Assembly: GCA_937995275.1 (NCBI GenBank)
Contig: CALKKN010000181.1
Location: 1-10,151, forward strand
Direction of reading: 5' to 3'
DNA from: an uncultured Lysobacterales bacterium
GTDB lineage: Bacteria; Pseudomonadota; Gammaproteobacteria; Xanthomonadales; SZUA-36
DNA length: 10,151 nucleotides
The position numbers were made by a program, and so were the translations under genes. Position 1 is the stretch's first letter, and each line of letters begins with the position of its first letter. Under the pieces are notes generated by a model. It had not been told where the DNA came from. It ran no database searches and saw only the letters and a program-made list of their open reading frames with translations. Shown here piece after piece: positions 1-6,507 of the stretch.

Positions 1-404
1 GCCTCGGGTTCGTTCGCAGCCTCCAGCTCCGCCGCCGGCTCTTCCAGGGCCTTCAGCGTGACGCTTTCGATCATCTCCGGCGTAAGGGGCTTGCGGACGA
101 ATCCGCTGACGCCGAGCACCGACGCCTTGGCCTCGTTTTCCTCGGTACCGTAGCCGGTGATGACGACGACGGGCGTCCAGGGGCATTTGGCCCTGATGCG
201 CTCCGCGACTTCCAGGCCGTCCATACCCGGCATCTTGATGTCGGTGAAGACGACGTCGTATTCCTGCTCGTCGATGTCGCGCAGACCTTCCTCGCCGTTC
301 AGGGCCGTGTCCACTTCATAGCCCTTGCCAGAGAGGACGCGGTCGAAACTGCGGCCGACCACTGCGTCATCGTCGATGACAAGTACGTGTCTCTTGGCGT
401 TCAT
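1..404 (-). CDS. Response regulator, receiver domain (3' end of gene beyond window)
   Basis: The reading frame starts at ATG 404-402, 6 nt after a perfect AGGAGG (411-416), and runs open off the left edge, so about 134 residues are visible. It is a CheY-like receiver: acidic pair D11/D12, phospho-acceptor D55 in the TDIKMPGMDG stretch, T83 in VVITGYG and K105 in VRKPLTP, all at the usual spacing. The receiver ends near residue 120; the following residues are Ala/Glu-rich (EEPAAELEAANEPE) and look like a linker or tail. Whether an output domain follows cannot be seen. It begins 20 nt after the stop of the upstream receiver gene, so the two are almost certainly co-transcribed from the promoter at 916-931. 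A histidine kinase partner is expected but is not in the window. The VITGYGT signature is common in receivers of NtrC-type and PAS-kinase systems, but the target is unknown. Confidence 0.93.
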   Translation of the reverse strand, partial: MNAKRHVLVIDDDAVVGRSFDRVLSGKGYEVDTALNGEEGLRDIDEQEYDVVFTDIKMPGMDGLEVAERIRAKCPWTPVVVITGYGTEENEAKASVLGVSGFVRKPLTPEMIESVTLKALEEPAAELEAANEPE

Positions 405-424
405 GATCTACCTCCTGACCTCGT

Positions 425-880
425 TCAATGGGTGACCGGCCGGCGACCGGGCTCGCGCCCGGCGAGGTCATCTGCCTCCCGGTCATTCTGATTTCTGTGC
501 AGCGCCCAGCGCTTCTGCGTCCAGGCTTCGTTGGCGGCCCTGATGACGTCCTCGGGACCGACCGGCTTGGCAATGTAGTTGTGCGCGCCGAGCCGGACCG
601 CTTCCTTGGCCGATTCGATGGTCGGATAGCCCGTGATGACGACCACTTCGCTGTCCGGCCACCGCTCCTTGAGTGTCCTGAGGACCTCCATGCCGTCCAA
701 GCCGGGCATTCTCAGGTCGAGCAGGACGACATCGAACGGCTGCCGCTCCATTACATGCAGCGCCTCCTGCCCGTCCGAGGCCGCTTCGGCGTGACATCCG
801 GTTACGGACAGGCTTCGCAGATGGCTGCGCCGTACCACTTCCTCGTCGTCGACGATGAGAATGCTGGCTTTGTCGTTCAT
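425..880 (-). CDS. Single-domain response regulator (receiver only)
   Basis: A 151-residue CheY-like receiver. Conserved features are D11/D12, phospho-acceptor D55 in LLDLRMPGLDG, T83 in VVITGYP and K105 in IAKPVGPED. The receiver fills residues 5-120. The remaining 30 residues are charged and polar (QNDREADDLAGREPGRR) and contain no recognisable DNA-binding or enzymatic output domain, so the protein probably acts by protein contact or phosphotransfer. The start at ATG 880 follows a GAGGTGG Shine-Dalgarno-like sequence, and the leader from the predicted sigma-54 start is only about 25 nt. Residues 1-110 align without gaps to the next gene's receiver, with identical positions for all key residues, so the pair probably arose by duplication. 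The regulated process is unknown; the cytochrome genes next door are candidates by proximity only. Confidence 0.93.
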   Translation of the reverse strand: MNDKASILIVDDEEVVRRSHLRSLSVTGCHAEAASDGQEALHVMERQPFDVVLLDLRMPGLDGMEVLRTLKERWPDSEVVVITGYPTIESAKEAVRLGAHNYIAKPVGPEDVIRAANEAWTQKRWALHRNQNDREADDLAGREPGRRPVTH

Positions 881-915
881 GGGACCACCTCGTGAATTCC
901 TTGCACCTATGGAGA

Positions 916-931
916 TGCAATAGGCATGCCA
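916..931 (-). promoter_or_regulatory. Sigma-54 (-24/-12) promoter of the response-regulator operon
   Basis: On the minus strand the sequence reads TGGCATGCCTATTGCA, which fits the RpoN consensus TGGCAYR-N4-TTGCW at every specified position, with the required GG-N10-GC spacing. The -12 GC lies at 918-917, which puts the start of transcription near 905, about 25 nt before the ATG at 880. RpoN promoters need an enhancer-binding ATPase bound upstream; see the dyads between 1040 and 1137. Seen directly: the match and its position. Inferred: that it is used. Confidence 0.82.
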
Positions 932-1039
932 GCTGGAACCCGATCTTAGGTCAATCCGACAAATGCAAGAAAAACAATTAGATAGGGTTACACCTGGAAA
1001 GGATTCGGGGACGGTCGAGCCGGCCGCTGAAGGGCGGAC

Positions 1040-1056
1040 GTATGGAATTCCTATAC
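1040..1056. promoter_or_regulatory. Dyad-symmetric element, possible activator site
   Basis: GTATGGAATTCCTATAC has a perfect 8-bp core (GGAATTCC) flanked by GTAT and ATAC, with one extra T on the right side. Its centre lies about 143 bp upstream of the predicted sigma-54 transcription start, a normal distance for an enhancer site. No regulator is identified. Functional assignment is inference. Confidence 0.3.
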
Positions 1057-1082
1057 ATCGACGGGGCGACGTTCGCAGACTT

Positions 1083-1100
1083 TTTCTGTTAATTCAGAAA
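1083..1100. promoter_or_regulatory. Inverted repeat, possible activator site
   Basis: TTTCTG-TTAATT-CAGAAA is a perfect 6-bp inverted repeat around a 6-bp AT-rich centre, about 186 bp upstream of the predicted sigma-54 start. The half-site TTTTCTGT (1082-1089) recurs at 1127-1134, inside the next dyad. It could be an operator or simply AT-rich intergenic sequence. Confidence 0.35.
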
Positions 1101-1118
1101 CTTGTGGAGATAGCGGGG

Positions 1119-1137
1119 TGTACATATTTTCTGTACA
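1119..1137. promoter_or_regulatory. Paired TGTACA palindromes, possible activator site
   Basis: Two copies of the palindrome TGTACA lie at 1119-1124 and 1132-1137, with centres 13 bp apart; the second is extended to CTGTACAG (1131-1138). TGT...ACA symmetry is common in binding sites of sigma-54 enhancer-binding proteins. It lies about 223 bp upstream of the predicted sigma-54 start and just past the terminator of the neighbouring cytochrome gene. The role is inferred. Confidence 0.35.
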
Positions 1138-1186
1138 GGGGTCCGGTTACGCAAATGTCGATGTAATTAGTTGAATTTATACACAT

Positions 1187-1215
1187 AAAAAAGAAGCCCC
1201 GGGAATCGGGGCTTC
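1187..1215 (-). terminator. Rho-independent terminator of the triheme cytochrome gene
   Basis: GAAGCCCCG (1193-1201) and CGGGGCTTC (1207-1215) form a perfect 9-bp stem around a 5-nt loop. Read on the minus strand it is followed directly by six T residues (1192-1187), and it lies 36 nt after the stop at 1252. There is no T run on the plus side, so it acts in the minus direction. It separates the cytochrome transcript from the sigma-54-driven regulator genes. Confidence 0.93.
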
Positions 1216-1251
1216 CTGATCATGAGACCTGCGGTCTGACCCGACTGCGGG

Positions 1252-1581
1252 CTATTCCCCGGTCGGCGTGCTCTCGTGGCAATTCTCGCAATTGACCGCG
1301 GAGCCGTCGATTCCCTCGGGGTGGGGGATTTCGGTAATCATTTCGTGGCAATCGATGCACGACCACATCTCGTGGTCTTCCACGTTGAACCCGCCCTCGT
1401 CCGTGTGAATCCTGGGGTGATCGGAGCTCTCCGGGGCGGCCCGCGGCTCGTCGGCGTGGCATTCGAGGCAGGTCGCATTGTCGCTCAGGTCCTCAGCAAG
1501 TGCCCCGGTGCTGAGGCCGAGCCCCAGCGCGATGACACAGGCGGTAACAGAAGCGAGGTAGAGAAATTTTCTTGAGATCAT
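1252..1581 (-). CDS. Small acidic periplasmic triheme cytochrome c
   Basis: A 109-residue protein starting at ATG 1581, 7 nt after AGGAGG (1589-1594). Residues 1-29 form a Sec signal peptide ending ALA, leaving about 80 mature residues. Three heme sites are visible: CLECH (38-42), CIDCH (75-79) and CENCH (98-102). H55, H59, H70 and H87 are candidate distal ligands for bis-His hemes. The mature part has 21 Asp/Glu against two Arg and no Lys, so it is very acidic. The stretch CIDCHEMITEIPH matches CIGCHEDITKVPH in the N-terminal module of the divergent nine-heme protein, with the same order of three hemes. By size and heme number it is comparable to the triheme c7 shuttles of Geobacter (PpcA type), although those are Lys-rich. 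It is probably a soluble electron carrier for the neighbouring membrane cytochrome; that partnership is inferred. It has its own terminator at 1187-1215. Confidence 0.9.
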   Translation of the reverse strand: MISRKFLYLASVTACVIALGLGLSTGALAEDLSDNATCLECHADEPRAAPESSDHPRIHTDEGGFNVEDHEMWSCIDCHEMITEIPHPEGIDGSAVNCENCHESTPTGE

Positions 1582-1754
1582 GGCAGGTCCTCCTGGTGCT
1601 CCTCGTGGTAAGTGCTACAGAATAGGTGGTAAGTTATGAATCAATTCTGACCTGGATCATTATTGTCTGCCACCGGCAACAATATAGTCCAGCCTGTATA
1701 TTGCCACTGTTTTGGGATGCTATCGAGCGGTGCTTCCGAAGAGGAGTGCCGGTA
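1582..1754. other. Divergent promoter region between the two cytochrome transcripts
   Basis: This 173-nt AT-richer stretch separates the minus-strand triheme gene from the plus-strand nine-heme gene, so it must hold promoters for both unless one is read from elsewhere. I find no good sigma-70 pair: TTGTCT (1663-1668) and TATAGT (1683-1688) are only 14 bp apart. An FNR/CRP-like half-site ATCAA occurs at 1640-1644 without a matching partner. A weak -24/-12-like sequence on the minus strand is listed separately. Confidence 0.5.
1692..1706 (-). promoter_or_regulatory. Weak sigma-54-like sequence upstream of the triheme cytochrome
   Basis: The minus strand reads TGGCAATATACAGGC. The invariant GG-N10-GC spacing is kept and the TGGCA half is perfect, but the -12 half is AGGC rather than TTGC. 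If used, transcription would start near 1680, about 100 nt before the cytochrome ATG. It is mentioned because the next operon has a near-perfect sigma-54 promoter. Confidence 0.2.
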
Positions 1755-3710
1755 ATGAGAAGAAGGAATGTGATGAACTTGTCGAACTCCCATGTCCGCA
1801 CCCAGGTTGGAACGCTGCTCCTGCTGGCGTTGGGCCTGTTCCTGGCCGACCCTGTCAGCGCTGTCACCATGGACCCCAAGCTCGCCAGCGACAAGTGCCT
1901 GCGCTGCCACGGCCGCGAGGGATTTTCCCGCGAAGACGCCACCGGGGTGGAGCGCGACCTGCATGTCACTGCCGATGCGTTTCATGCAAGCGTGCACGGC
2001 CAACAGGAGTGCATCGGCTGCCACGAGGACATCACCAAGGTGCCGCACCGCAAGAACGTCGACCGCAAGGTCGGCTGCGTCTCATGCCACCTGGAGGAGT
2101 GGGGCAAGGTGCAATCGGGCGAGGCGAGCACGGTCAACGGGAATCTGGAAAATGTCGTCGAGCACATCGAGAGTTACATGGACTCCCTGCACGCCCGTCC
2201 GCGTATCGACGACCAGTCCCGCACCAATGCGACCTGCCACGATTGCCATGGCTCGCATTACATCCAGTCACTCGATCGGGTGGCGCGCTCCGAGAATTAC
2301 ATCGACCTGCCGAACATGTGCGGAAAGTGTCATGCTGAGGTGTTCGAGCAGTACAAGACATCGGTGCACGGTCAGGAATGGGCCGCCGGCATAGCCGGGG
2401 CCGCGATTTGCGCCGACTGCCACAGTCGTCACGGCGTGGGCGAGGTCGACGGCAGCAGCGCTCGGGTTCAGGTAACCGAGAACTGCGGCAACTGCCACCA
2501 CGACAGTCTCGAAACGTACCTGCACACCTACCACGGCAAGATCACGCGGTTGGGGTACGGCGAGACCGCGAAGTGCTTCGATTGCCACGGTGCCCACGAG
2601 ATTCAACGGGTGGAGAATCCGGTCTCGAAGGTCCACATGGACAACCGGCTGGAGACCTGCCAGACCTGCCACGAGGGGGCTACCGCGGGTTTCGTCACCT
2701 TCCAGCCGCACGGTGACGCCAGCGACCGCCAAAAATCTCCGCAGATGTGGTTCGCCCAGACCTTCATGATCGGCCTGCTGCTCGGCACCTTCGCCTTTTT
2801 CTGGCTACACTCGGCGCTGTGGTTCTACCGCGAATACAAGGACCGCAAGGAAGGCAAGAACCGCCCACACGTGCTGACCGAGGCCCTGCCCGAGGGCAAG
2901 ACGCACTTCCGGCGCTTTGGACGCTGGTGGCGTCTGGCCCACCTCGTAGGCGCGCTCTCGATCATGACCCTGACACTGACGGGGGTCAGCGTTCTCTTCG
3001 CCGACAGCTCTTGGGCGCCTTACATCATGGGAGTGCTCGGCGGGCCCGAAACGGCCGGCTACATTCACCGGGTCGGCGCGATCGGATTTATCAGCGTGTT
3101 CTTCATCCATCTGATCTACTTCGCGATCCGCATCGGGCGCAACTGGCGCACGTTCGAGTGGTTCGGGCCCAACTCCCTGGTGCCGAGCTGGCAGGACCTG
3201 AATGACGCGGTGGCGATGTTCCGCTGGTTCTTCGGGCTGGCGCCTCGGCCCGCCCTCGATCGCTTCACCTATTGGGAGAGATTCGACTACTGGGCCCCGT
3301 TCTGGGGCATGACCATTATCGGTATCAGCGGGCTGATCATGTGGTTCCCGATCAAGTTTGCATCCTTCCTGCCGGGCTGGGCGTTCAACGTGGCGCAGAT
3401 CGTGCACGGCGAGGAGGCATTCCTGGCCGCGGTGTTCCTGTTCACGGTCCACTTCTTCAATAACCACTTCCGGCCGGACAAGTTCCCGCAGGATACGACC
3501 ATGTTCACCGGCCGCGTGCCGCTGGAGATTTACAAGCATGAACACCGGCGCGAATACGAACGCCTGCGTGCCTCCGGCGAACTGGAGAAATACCTCGTTG
3601 ATGCCCCGACCGAGCCACAGTCCCAGGCAGCGAGCCTGCTCGGCGCGACCCTGATCACCTTCGGCCTGTTCCTGCTGACGCTGGTCATCACCGGTTTCCT
3701 GGGGCTCTAG
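1755..3710 (+). CDS. CbcL-like fusion: nonaheme cytochrome c plus integral membrane cytochrome b
   Basis: From ATG 1755 (GAGGAG at 1741-1746) the protein has 651 residues; an alternative ATG at 1773 keeps the same signal sequence. A hydrophobic signal (about 18-36) ends at VSA. The periplasmic part has nine CXXCH sites starting at residues 48, 86, 108, 161, 189, 219, 244, 274 and 302. A linker with FQPHGDASD leads to about six membrane segments (333-353, 394-415, 437-460, 515-535, 551-567, 627-650). Histidines H352, H396, H438, H452, H551 and H566 are candidate heme-b ligands of the HydC/FdnI type. Nine hemes c joined to this b domain is the layout of Geobacter CbcL, an inner-membrane quinol oxidase that passes electrons to periplasmic cytochromes at low potential. 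Here it probably exchanges electrons between the quinone pool and periplasmic carriers; the direction is not known. A lipoprotein cytochrome gene follows 38 nt downstream. Confidence 0.9.
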   Translation: MRRRNVMNLSNSHVRTQVGTLLLLALGLFLADPVSAVTMDPKLASDKCLRCHGREGFSREDATGVERDLHVTADAFHASVHGQQECIGCHEDITKVPHRKNVDRKVGCVSCHLEEWGKVQSGEASTVNGNLENVVEHIESYMDSLHARPRIDDQSRTNATCHDCHGSHYIQSLDRVARSENYIDLPNMCGKCHAEVFEQYKTSVHGQEWAAGIAGAAICADCHSRHGVGEVDGSSARVQVTENCGNCHHDSLETYLHTYHGKITRLGYGETAKCFDCHGAHEIQRVENPVSKVHMDNRLETCQTCHEGATAGFVTFQPHGDASDRQKSPQMWFAQTFMIGLLLGTFAFFWLHSALWFYREYKDRKEGKNRPHVLTEALPEGKTHFRRFGRWWRLAHLVGALSIMTLTLTGVSVLFADSSWAPYIMGVLGGPETAGYIHRVGAIGFISVFFIHLIYFAIRIGRNWRTFEWFGPNSLVPSWQDLNDAVAMFRWFFGLAPRPALDRFTYWERFDYWAPFWGMTIIGISGLIMWFPIKFASFLPGWAFNVAQIVHGEEAFLAAVFLFTVHFFNNHFRPDKFPQDTTMFTGRVPLEIYKHEHRREYERLRASGELEKYLVDAPTEPQSQAASLLGATLITFGLFLLTLVITGFLGL

Positions 3711-3748
3711 CATTGGCGGCGGGGGATGGCTGTATAATCGGAGGCGTC

Positions 3749-4852
3749 ATGAAAAGACTGCTTATAGCTGCGGGTGTTTCCCTGCTGATTGCGGGCTGCG
3801 GCGGCGATCGCGAACCTGCGCCGCCCGCTGTCGATATCGAAGCCGGGAAATCCATCGTGGCGGCCAACTGCACCGGCTGCCACAGCCTGGACGGCGCCGG
3901 TAAGACTGCCGAAATACCGAATCTTGCCGGCCAGCCGGCCGACTACCTGGTCGAGGCGATGCACGCCTATCGCGAGGGCGTCAGGCACCACGCCGCCCTG
4001 AAAGACCTGATCACCGGTTTCAGCGAGGTGGACATCCGTAACATCGCCGGCTATTTCGCCGGTTTGCCGCCGGTGCCGCCGCAGGGTGCATTGCCCGCGG
4101 GCGAGGTCGCCTATCGGGAGGGCCGCGAATTCGCCTCTGTCTGTGTCGATTGCCACGGTGAGCGTGGCGTCAGCATGTCGCCCGGCGTGCCCAGCCTGGC
4201 CGGCCAGCAGCCGGCGTACCTGATCGTGGCGACCCAGGAGTATGCGGACGGCAGCCGCGGCCATGCCGGCAAGGAAGATATGTTGAAGGGCCTCGACGAG
4301 GTGGACATCGAAAAGATGGCCATGTATTTCTCGGCCCAGGCGCCAAGTCTGCGTGAGCCGCCGCTGTTCGGCGACCCGCAGGCCGGCGAGGCCCGGACCG
4401 CGATGTGCGGAAGTTGTCACGGCGCGCGGGGGGTAAGCCATGATCCGCTGGTTCCCAACCTTGCGGGGCAGGAGCCCACCTATCTGGTGAACGCCATCCA
4501 GGCGTACCGCGACCGGGAGCGCAGCCACGAGGACATGGTGGCGGACAAGACCGATCAGGAGATCGAGGACATTGCCGCTTTCTACTCCGTGCAGGCAGCC
4601 GGCTCACTGGCCGACACGGGCGAGGAAATCGAGTCCATCGTCGCCAAATGCAACCGTTGTCACAGCCAAGTGCCGGGCGAGACGACCCTGGTATTGCCCA
4701 CGCTGAACGGACAGAAGCGCGAGTACCTGCTGCGTGTCATGAAAGAATATCGTGACGCGGAGCGCGGCAGTTCCATGATGCACAAGATGAGTTCAGGCTA
4801 CAGCGACGAGCTGCTGGAGCAACTGGCCGACTGGTACGCTGCCCACCCCTGA
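3749..4852 (+). CDS. Lipoprotein with four c4/c553-like heme domains
   Basis: The start at ATG 3749 is chosen because GGAGG lies at 3740-3744 and the product (367 residues) then begins with a lipoprotein signal ending in the lipobox LIAGC (C17). Four repeated cytochrome-c domains follow, with heme sites CTGCH (41-45), CVDCH (132-136), CGSCH (220-224) and CNRCH (301-305). Each is followed by the family pattern LAGQ/LNGQ...YL...Y...R and a closing helix such as VDIRNIAGYF. Likely Met ligands are M178, M263 and M343/344/347. Domain 1 has no Met in that loop (RHHAALKDLITGF), so its heme may be His- or open-coordinated. The third loop is about three residues shorter. The protein should sit lipid-anchored in the periplasm as a four-heme wire or docking carrier for the CbcL-like protein encoded 38 nt upstream. 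It is a paralogue of the soluble tetraheme protein at 7757-8995. Exact partner inferred. Confidence 0.9.
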   Translation: MKRLLIAAGVSLLIAGCGGDREPAPPAVDIEAGKSIVAANCTGCHSLDGAGKTAEIPNLAGQPADYLVEAMHAYREGVRHHAALKDLITGFSEVDIRNIAGYFAGLPPVPPQGALPAGEVAYREGREFASVCVDCHGERGVSMSPGVPSLAGQQPAYLIVATQEYADGSRGHAGKEDMLKGLDEVDIEKMAMYFSAQAPSLREPPLFGDPQAGEARTAMCGSCHGARGVSHDPLVPNLAGQEPTYLVNAIQAYRDRERSHEDMVADKTDQEIEDIAAFYSVQAAGSLADTGEEIESIVAKCNRCHSQVPGETTLVLPTLNGQKREYLLRVMKEYRDAERGSSMMHKMSSGYSDELLEQLADWYAAHP

Positions 4853-4926
4853 CCATTCTCGTGATGGCGCCTGGCGCTGTGGCCGCGGGATCAGCGCAAA
4901 GGGACGCGGCGTCCGGGTCTGTACCT
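4853..4926. other. Convergent intergenic spacer with a small GC hairpin
   Basis: Two transcription units end face to face here with only 74 nt between stops. The one clear fold is GGACG-CGG-CGTCC (4902-4914), a 5-bp stem with a 3-nt loop and no T run on either strand. It is at best a weak terminator, so transcripts may overlap or end by Rho. Confidence 0.3.
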
Positions 4927-6441
4927 TCACTGTGAACCCCGCGCACGCCGATGAGTTTCGGCTGAAGCGAACAGTACGCCGGTTTCATCGGCCTGAACGA
5001 GCCGCCATTGCGGATGGCGGTGCAGGTATTCGATCAAAGGATAGACTTCCTCGTCCGGCGCGAAGTAGTTCCTGTACGCAACCATGACCAGACTGAAGTC
5101 GGCTTGCGTGAAGAACTCGCGGCCGTCTTCCGTCATCCACAGTATATGCGTGTAGGGAACCGTTCTCTGCGGCTCCATCAGCCTGCCGTCAATAAACACC
5201 CGGTTGGCCGGCCACAGCTTCCAGGTCAGGTAACCTCCCCAACTGAGCGTATTGAAAATCCGTCCCTGCAGCCCTTGCCGCGCGACGGTTTCGGCGAGCC
5301 GCACCGGATAGAGTTGACTCATGATGCCAATCCGAAAAGCGTTTCCCCGAGCGGTGCCGACGATCAGAAAAGCCGCGAAAAACAGGGCTGCACTCAGGAT
5401 CAGCCCTGTTCTGGCCCGGCCTGGGTCGCGTTGCAGAAATCCACCCGCATGGCGCGCAATCAGCGGAGCCGTAAAGATCACCATGAAGGGCACGTACCGA
5501 TTGGCGTCAAAACTGATCGCGATGATCAGGGCCAGCAGACCCCCTTCGACGATCAGGCGCTTGCGAATCAGGATCACCAGTGTCGGCACCGCAGCGACGC
5601 AGAGCACCCAGTAGTAAGGCAAAAACGGTGCGCTCCTCAGGTTCGGGAGGAGCTGGAAGGGGCTCAGGTACTCGGTAATTCTCCCCTGTAGCGGGTCGGC
5701 CTGCAGTTTGAAGAGATACTCGTAGGTGGTCACGCCATTCGGCGTTGCGACGGTTGCCAGGAGGCAAAGCCCGAAGACGGTCAGTAGCAGGACATGCGGG
5801 TCGCTCCACGCGCCCCGGCGATGCATGAATCGCTGCTCGGCGATGTACATTACCGTAAAGGCGCCGAGAAAAGCTGCTCCCAGCAGCACGCCGGGATGGG
5901 TGTTGGCCCATGCGACGAACAGCAGGGGCAACGCATACAGTGCTTTCCGGTGACCGCCGAAACGGAATTCCTCGAGTAACAGCACCATCAGGGCGAAGTA
6001 AGCGAAGGAAAACGCCTGCGGGCGGTCGCTGAGATACCCCCGCAGCGCCATCGCCGCGATGAACAGCACGAGCAGCGTAACGAGGCGCCTTGTCGGATCG
6101 GTGGGGCAGCGGTACACCAGTGTCAGAAATACGGCCATGAGCAGGAGCACGCGCAGGATGACGACAGCGGAACTGTCCCCAACGCGATAGGCGCCGAAGA
6201 GAATCAGCTGACCGAGCCACTGGCCCTTCAGAACCGTCGAACCCCAGTAGTTGGTGGTTTCATAGACCCCGAAAGGATCGCTGTCGGGGATCGTGCCGCT
6301 TTCGATGATGAAGCGGCCTGTCGCGAGATGCCACCAGGTGTCGCTGTCGACGACCGGTGTCGTGAAATAGCCGCAGGCAAGGACCAGAAGCGCCGCCAGG
6401 GCAAGACGGAACGCTGCAGTTTCAAAGCGTCCGTTGGTCAT
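4927..6441 (-). CDS. Polytopic membrane protein of GT-C-like fold, function unknown
   Basis: A 504-residue protein from ATG 6441; no strong Shine-Dalgarno is visible. It begins with a membrane helix (about 11-28) and then the extracytoplasmic motif VVDSDTWWHLATG (30-42) and GTIPDSDPF, followed by KGQWLGQLI. An Asp-containing first loop of this kind, with about ten membrane helices, is typical of GT-C membrane glycosyltransferases that use lipid-phosphate sugar donors. Further family marks are SDRPQAFSFA (about 137-146), AWANTHPGVLLG (175-187), DANRYVPF and the C-terminal NTLSWGGYLTWKLWP with VFIDGRL. The last 120 residues look soluble. The gene is 66 nt downstream of the membrane cytochrome gene on the same strand, so it may be the end of that operon. 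A role in glycosylating a neighbouring periplasmic protein is possible but unproven. It may also be an unrelated gene. The substrate is not identifiable. Confidence 0.8.
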   Translation of the reverse strand: MTNGRFETAAFRLALAALLVLACGYFTTPVVDSDTWWHLATGRFIIESGTIPDSDPFGVYETTNYWGSTVLKGQWLGQLILFGAYRVGDSSAVVILRVLLLMAVFLTLVYRCPTDPTRRLVTLLVLFIAAMALRGYLSDRPQAFSFAYFALMVLLLEEFRFGGHRKALYALPLLFVAWANTHPGVLLGAAFLGAFTVMYIAEQRFMHRRGAWSDPHVLLLTVFGLCLLATVATPNGVTTYEYLFKLQADPLQGRITEYLSPFQLLPNLRSAPFLPYYWVLCVAAVPTLVILIRKRLIVEGGLLALIIAISFDANRYVPFMVIFTAPLIARHAGGFLQRDPGRARTGLILSAALFFAAFLIVGTARGNAFRIGIMSQLYPVRLAETVARQGLQGRIFNTLSWGGYLTWKLWPANRVFIDGRLMEPQRTVPYTHILWMTEDGREFFTQADFSLVMVAYRNYFAPDEEVYPLIEYLHRHPQWRLVQADETGVLFASAETHRRARGSQ

Positions 6442-6446
6442 GCTGA

Positions 6447-6459
6447 GTTCAGCTTGAAC
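6447..6459. repeat. Inverted repeat next to the GT-C-like gene start
   Basis: GTTCA-GCT-TGAAC is a perfect 5-bp inverted repeat with a 3-nt centre, 5 nt upstream of the ATG at 6441. It occupies the place where a ribosome binding site would be expected, and none is seen there. It could be an operator or an mRNA hairpin that limits translation, or chance. Confidence 0.3.
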
Positions 6460-6507
6460 AGGATCGAATGAATCAGCTCACCGCGACCCTGGGCAGTTTC
6501 CAATTCT

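Larger units (their letters stand above)
932..1186. other. Non-coding upstream region of the regulator operon
   Basis: The 371-nt gap between 880 and 1252 holds, from left to right, the sigma-54 promoter (916-931), an A-rich tract (about 961-985) that might favour bending, three dyad elements (1040-1056, 1083-1100, 1119-1137) and the terminator at 1187-1215. No convincing gene is present: the one open frame (963-1166, plus) has no ribosome binding site and its product resembles nothing I recognise. The region is noticeably more AT-rich than the surrounding genes. Confidence 0.6.

Noticed and set aside
963..1166. Open reading frame of 67 codons on the plus strand in the regulator gap
   Set aside because: No ribosome binding site, no recognisable product, and it overlaps the regulatory dyads upstream of a sigma-54 promoter.
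1631..1644. FNR-type site around ATCAA in the divergent region
   Set aside because: Only one half-site fits; the other half (AAGTT) matches two of five positions.
1626..1754. Upstream GTG start for the nine-heme protein
   Set aside because: The extra 43 residues would precede a normal signal peptide and have no ribosome site, while ATG 1755 has GAGGAG at good spacing.
2805..3713. Long 302-codon minus-strand frame opposite the cytochrome b domain
   Set aside because: It is an antisense shadow of the well-supported plus-strand gene. The product is low-complexity and has no domain; GC-rich genes commonly give such frames.
3713..3738. TATAAT at 3733-3738 with TTGGCG at 3713-3718 as a promoter for the lipoprotein gene
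   Set aside because: The spacer is only 14 bp and the gene lies 38 nt behind the CbcL-like gene; co-transcription is simpler. A start there would leave almost no leader before GGAGG.
4902..4914. Bidirectional terminator between the convergent operons
   Set aside because: The stem is only 5 bp and no T run follows on either strand.
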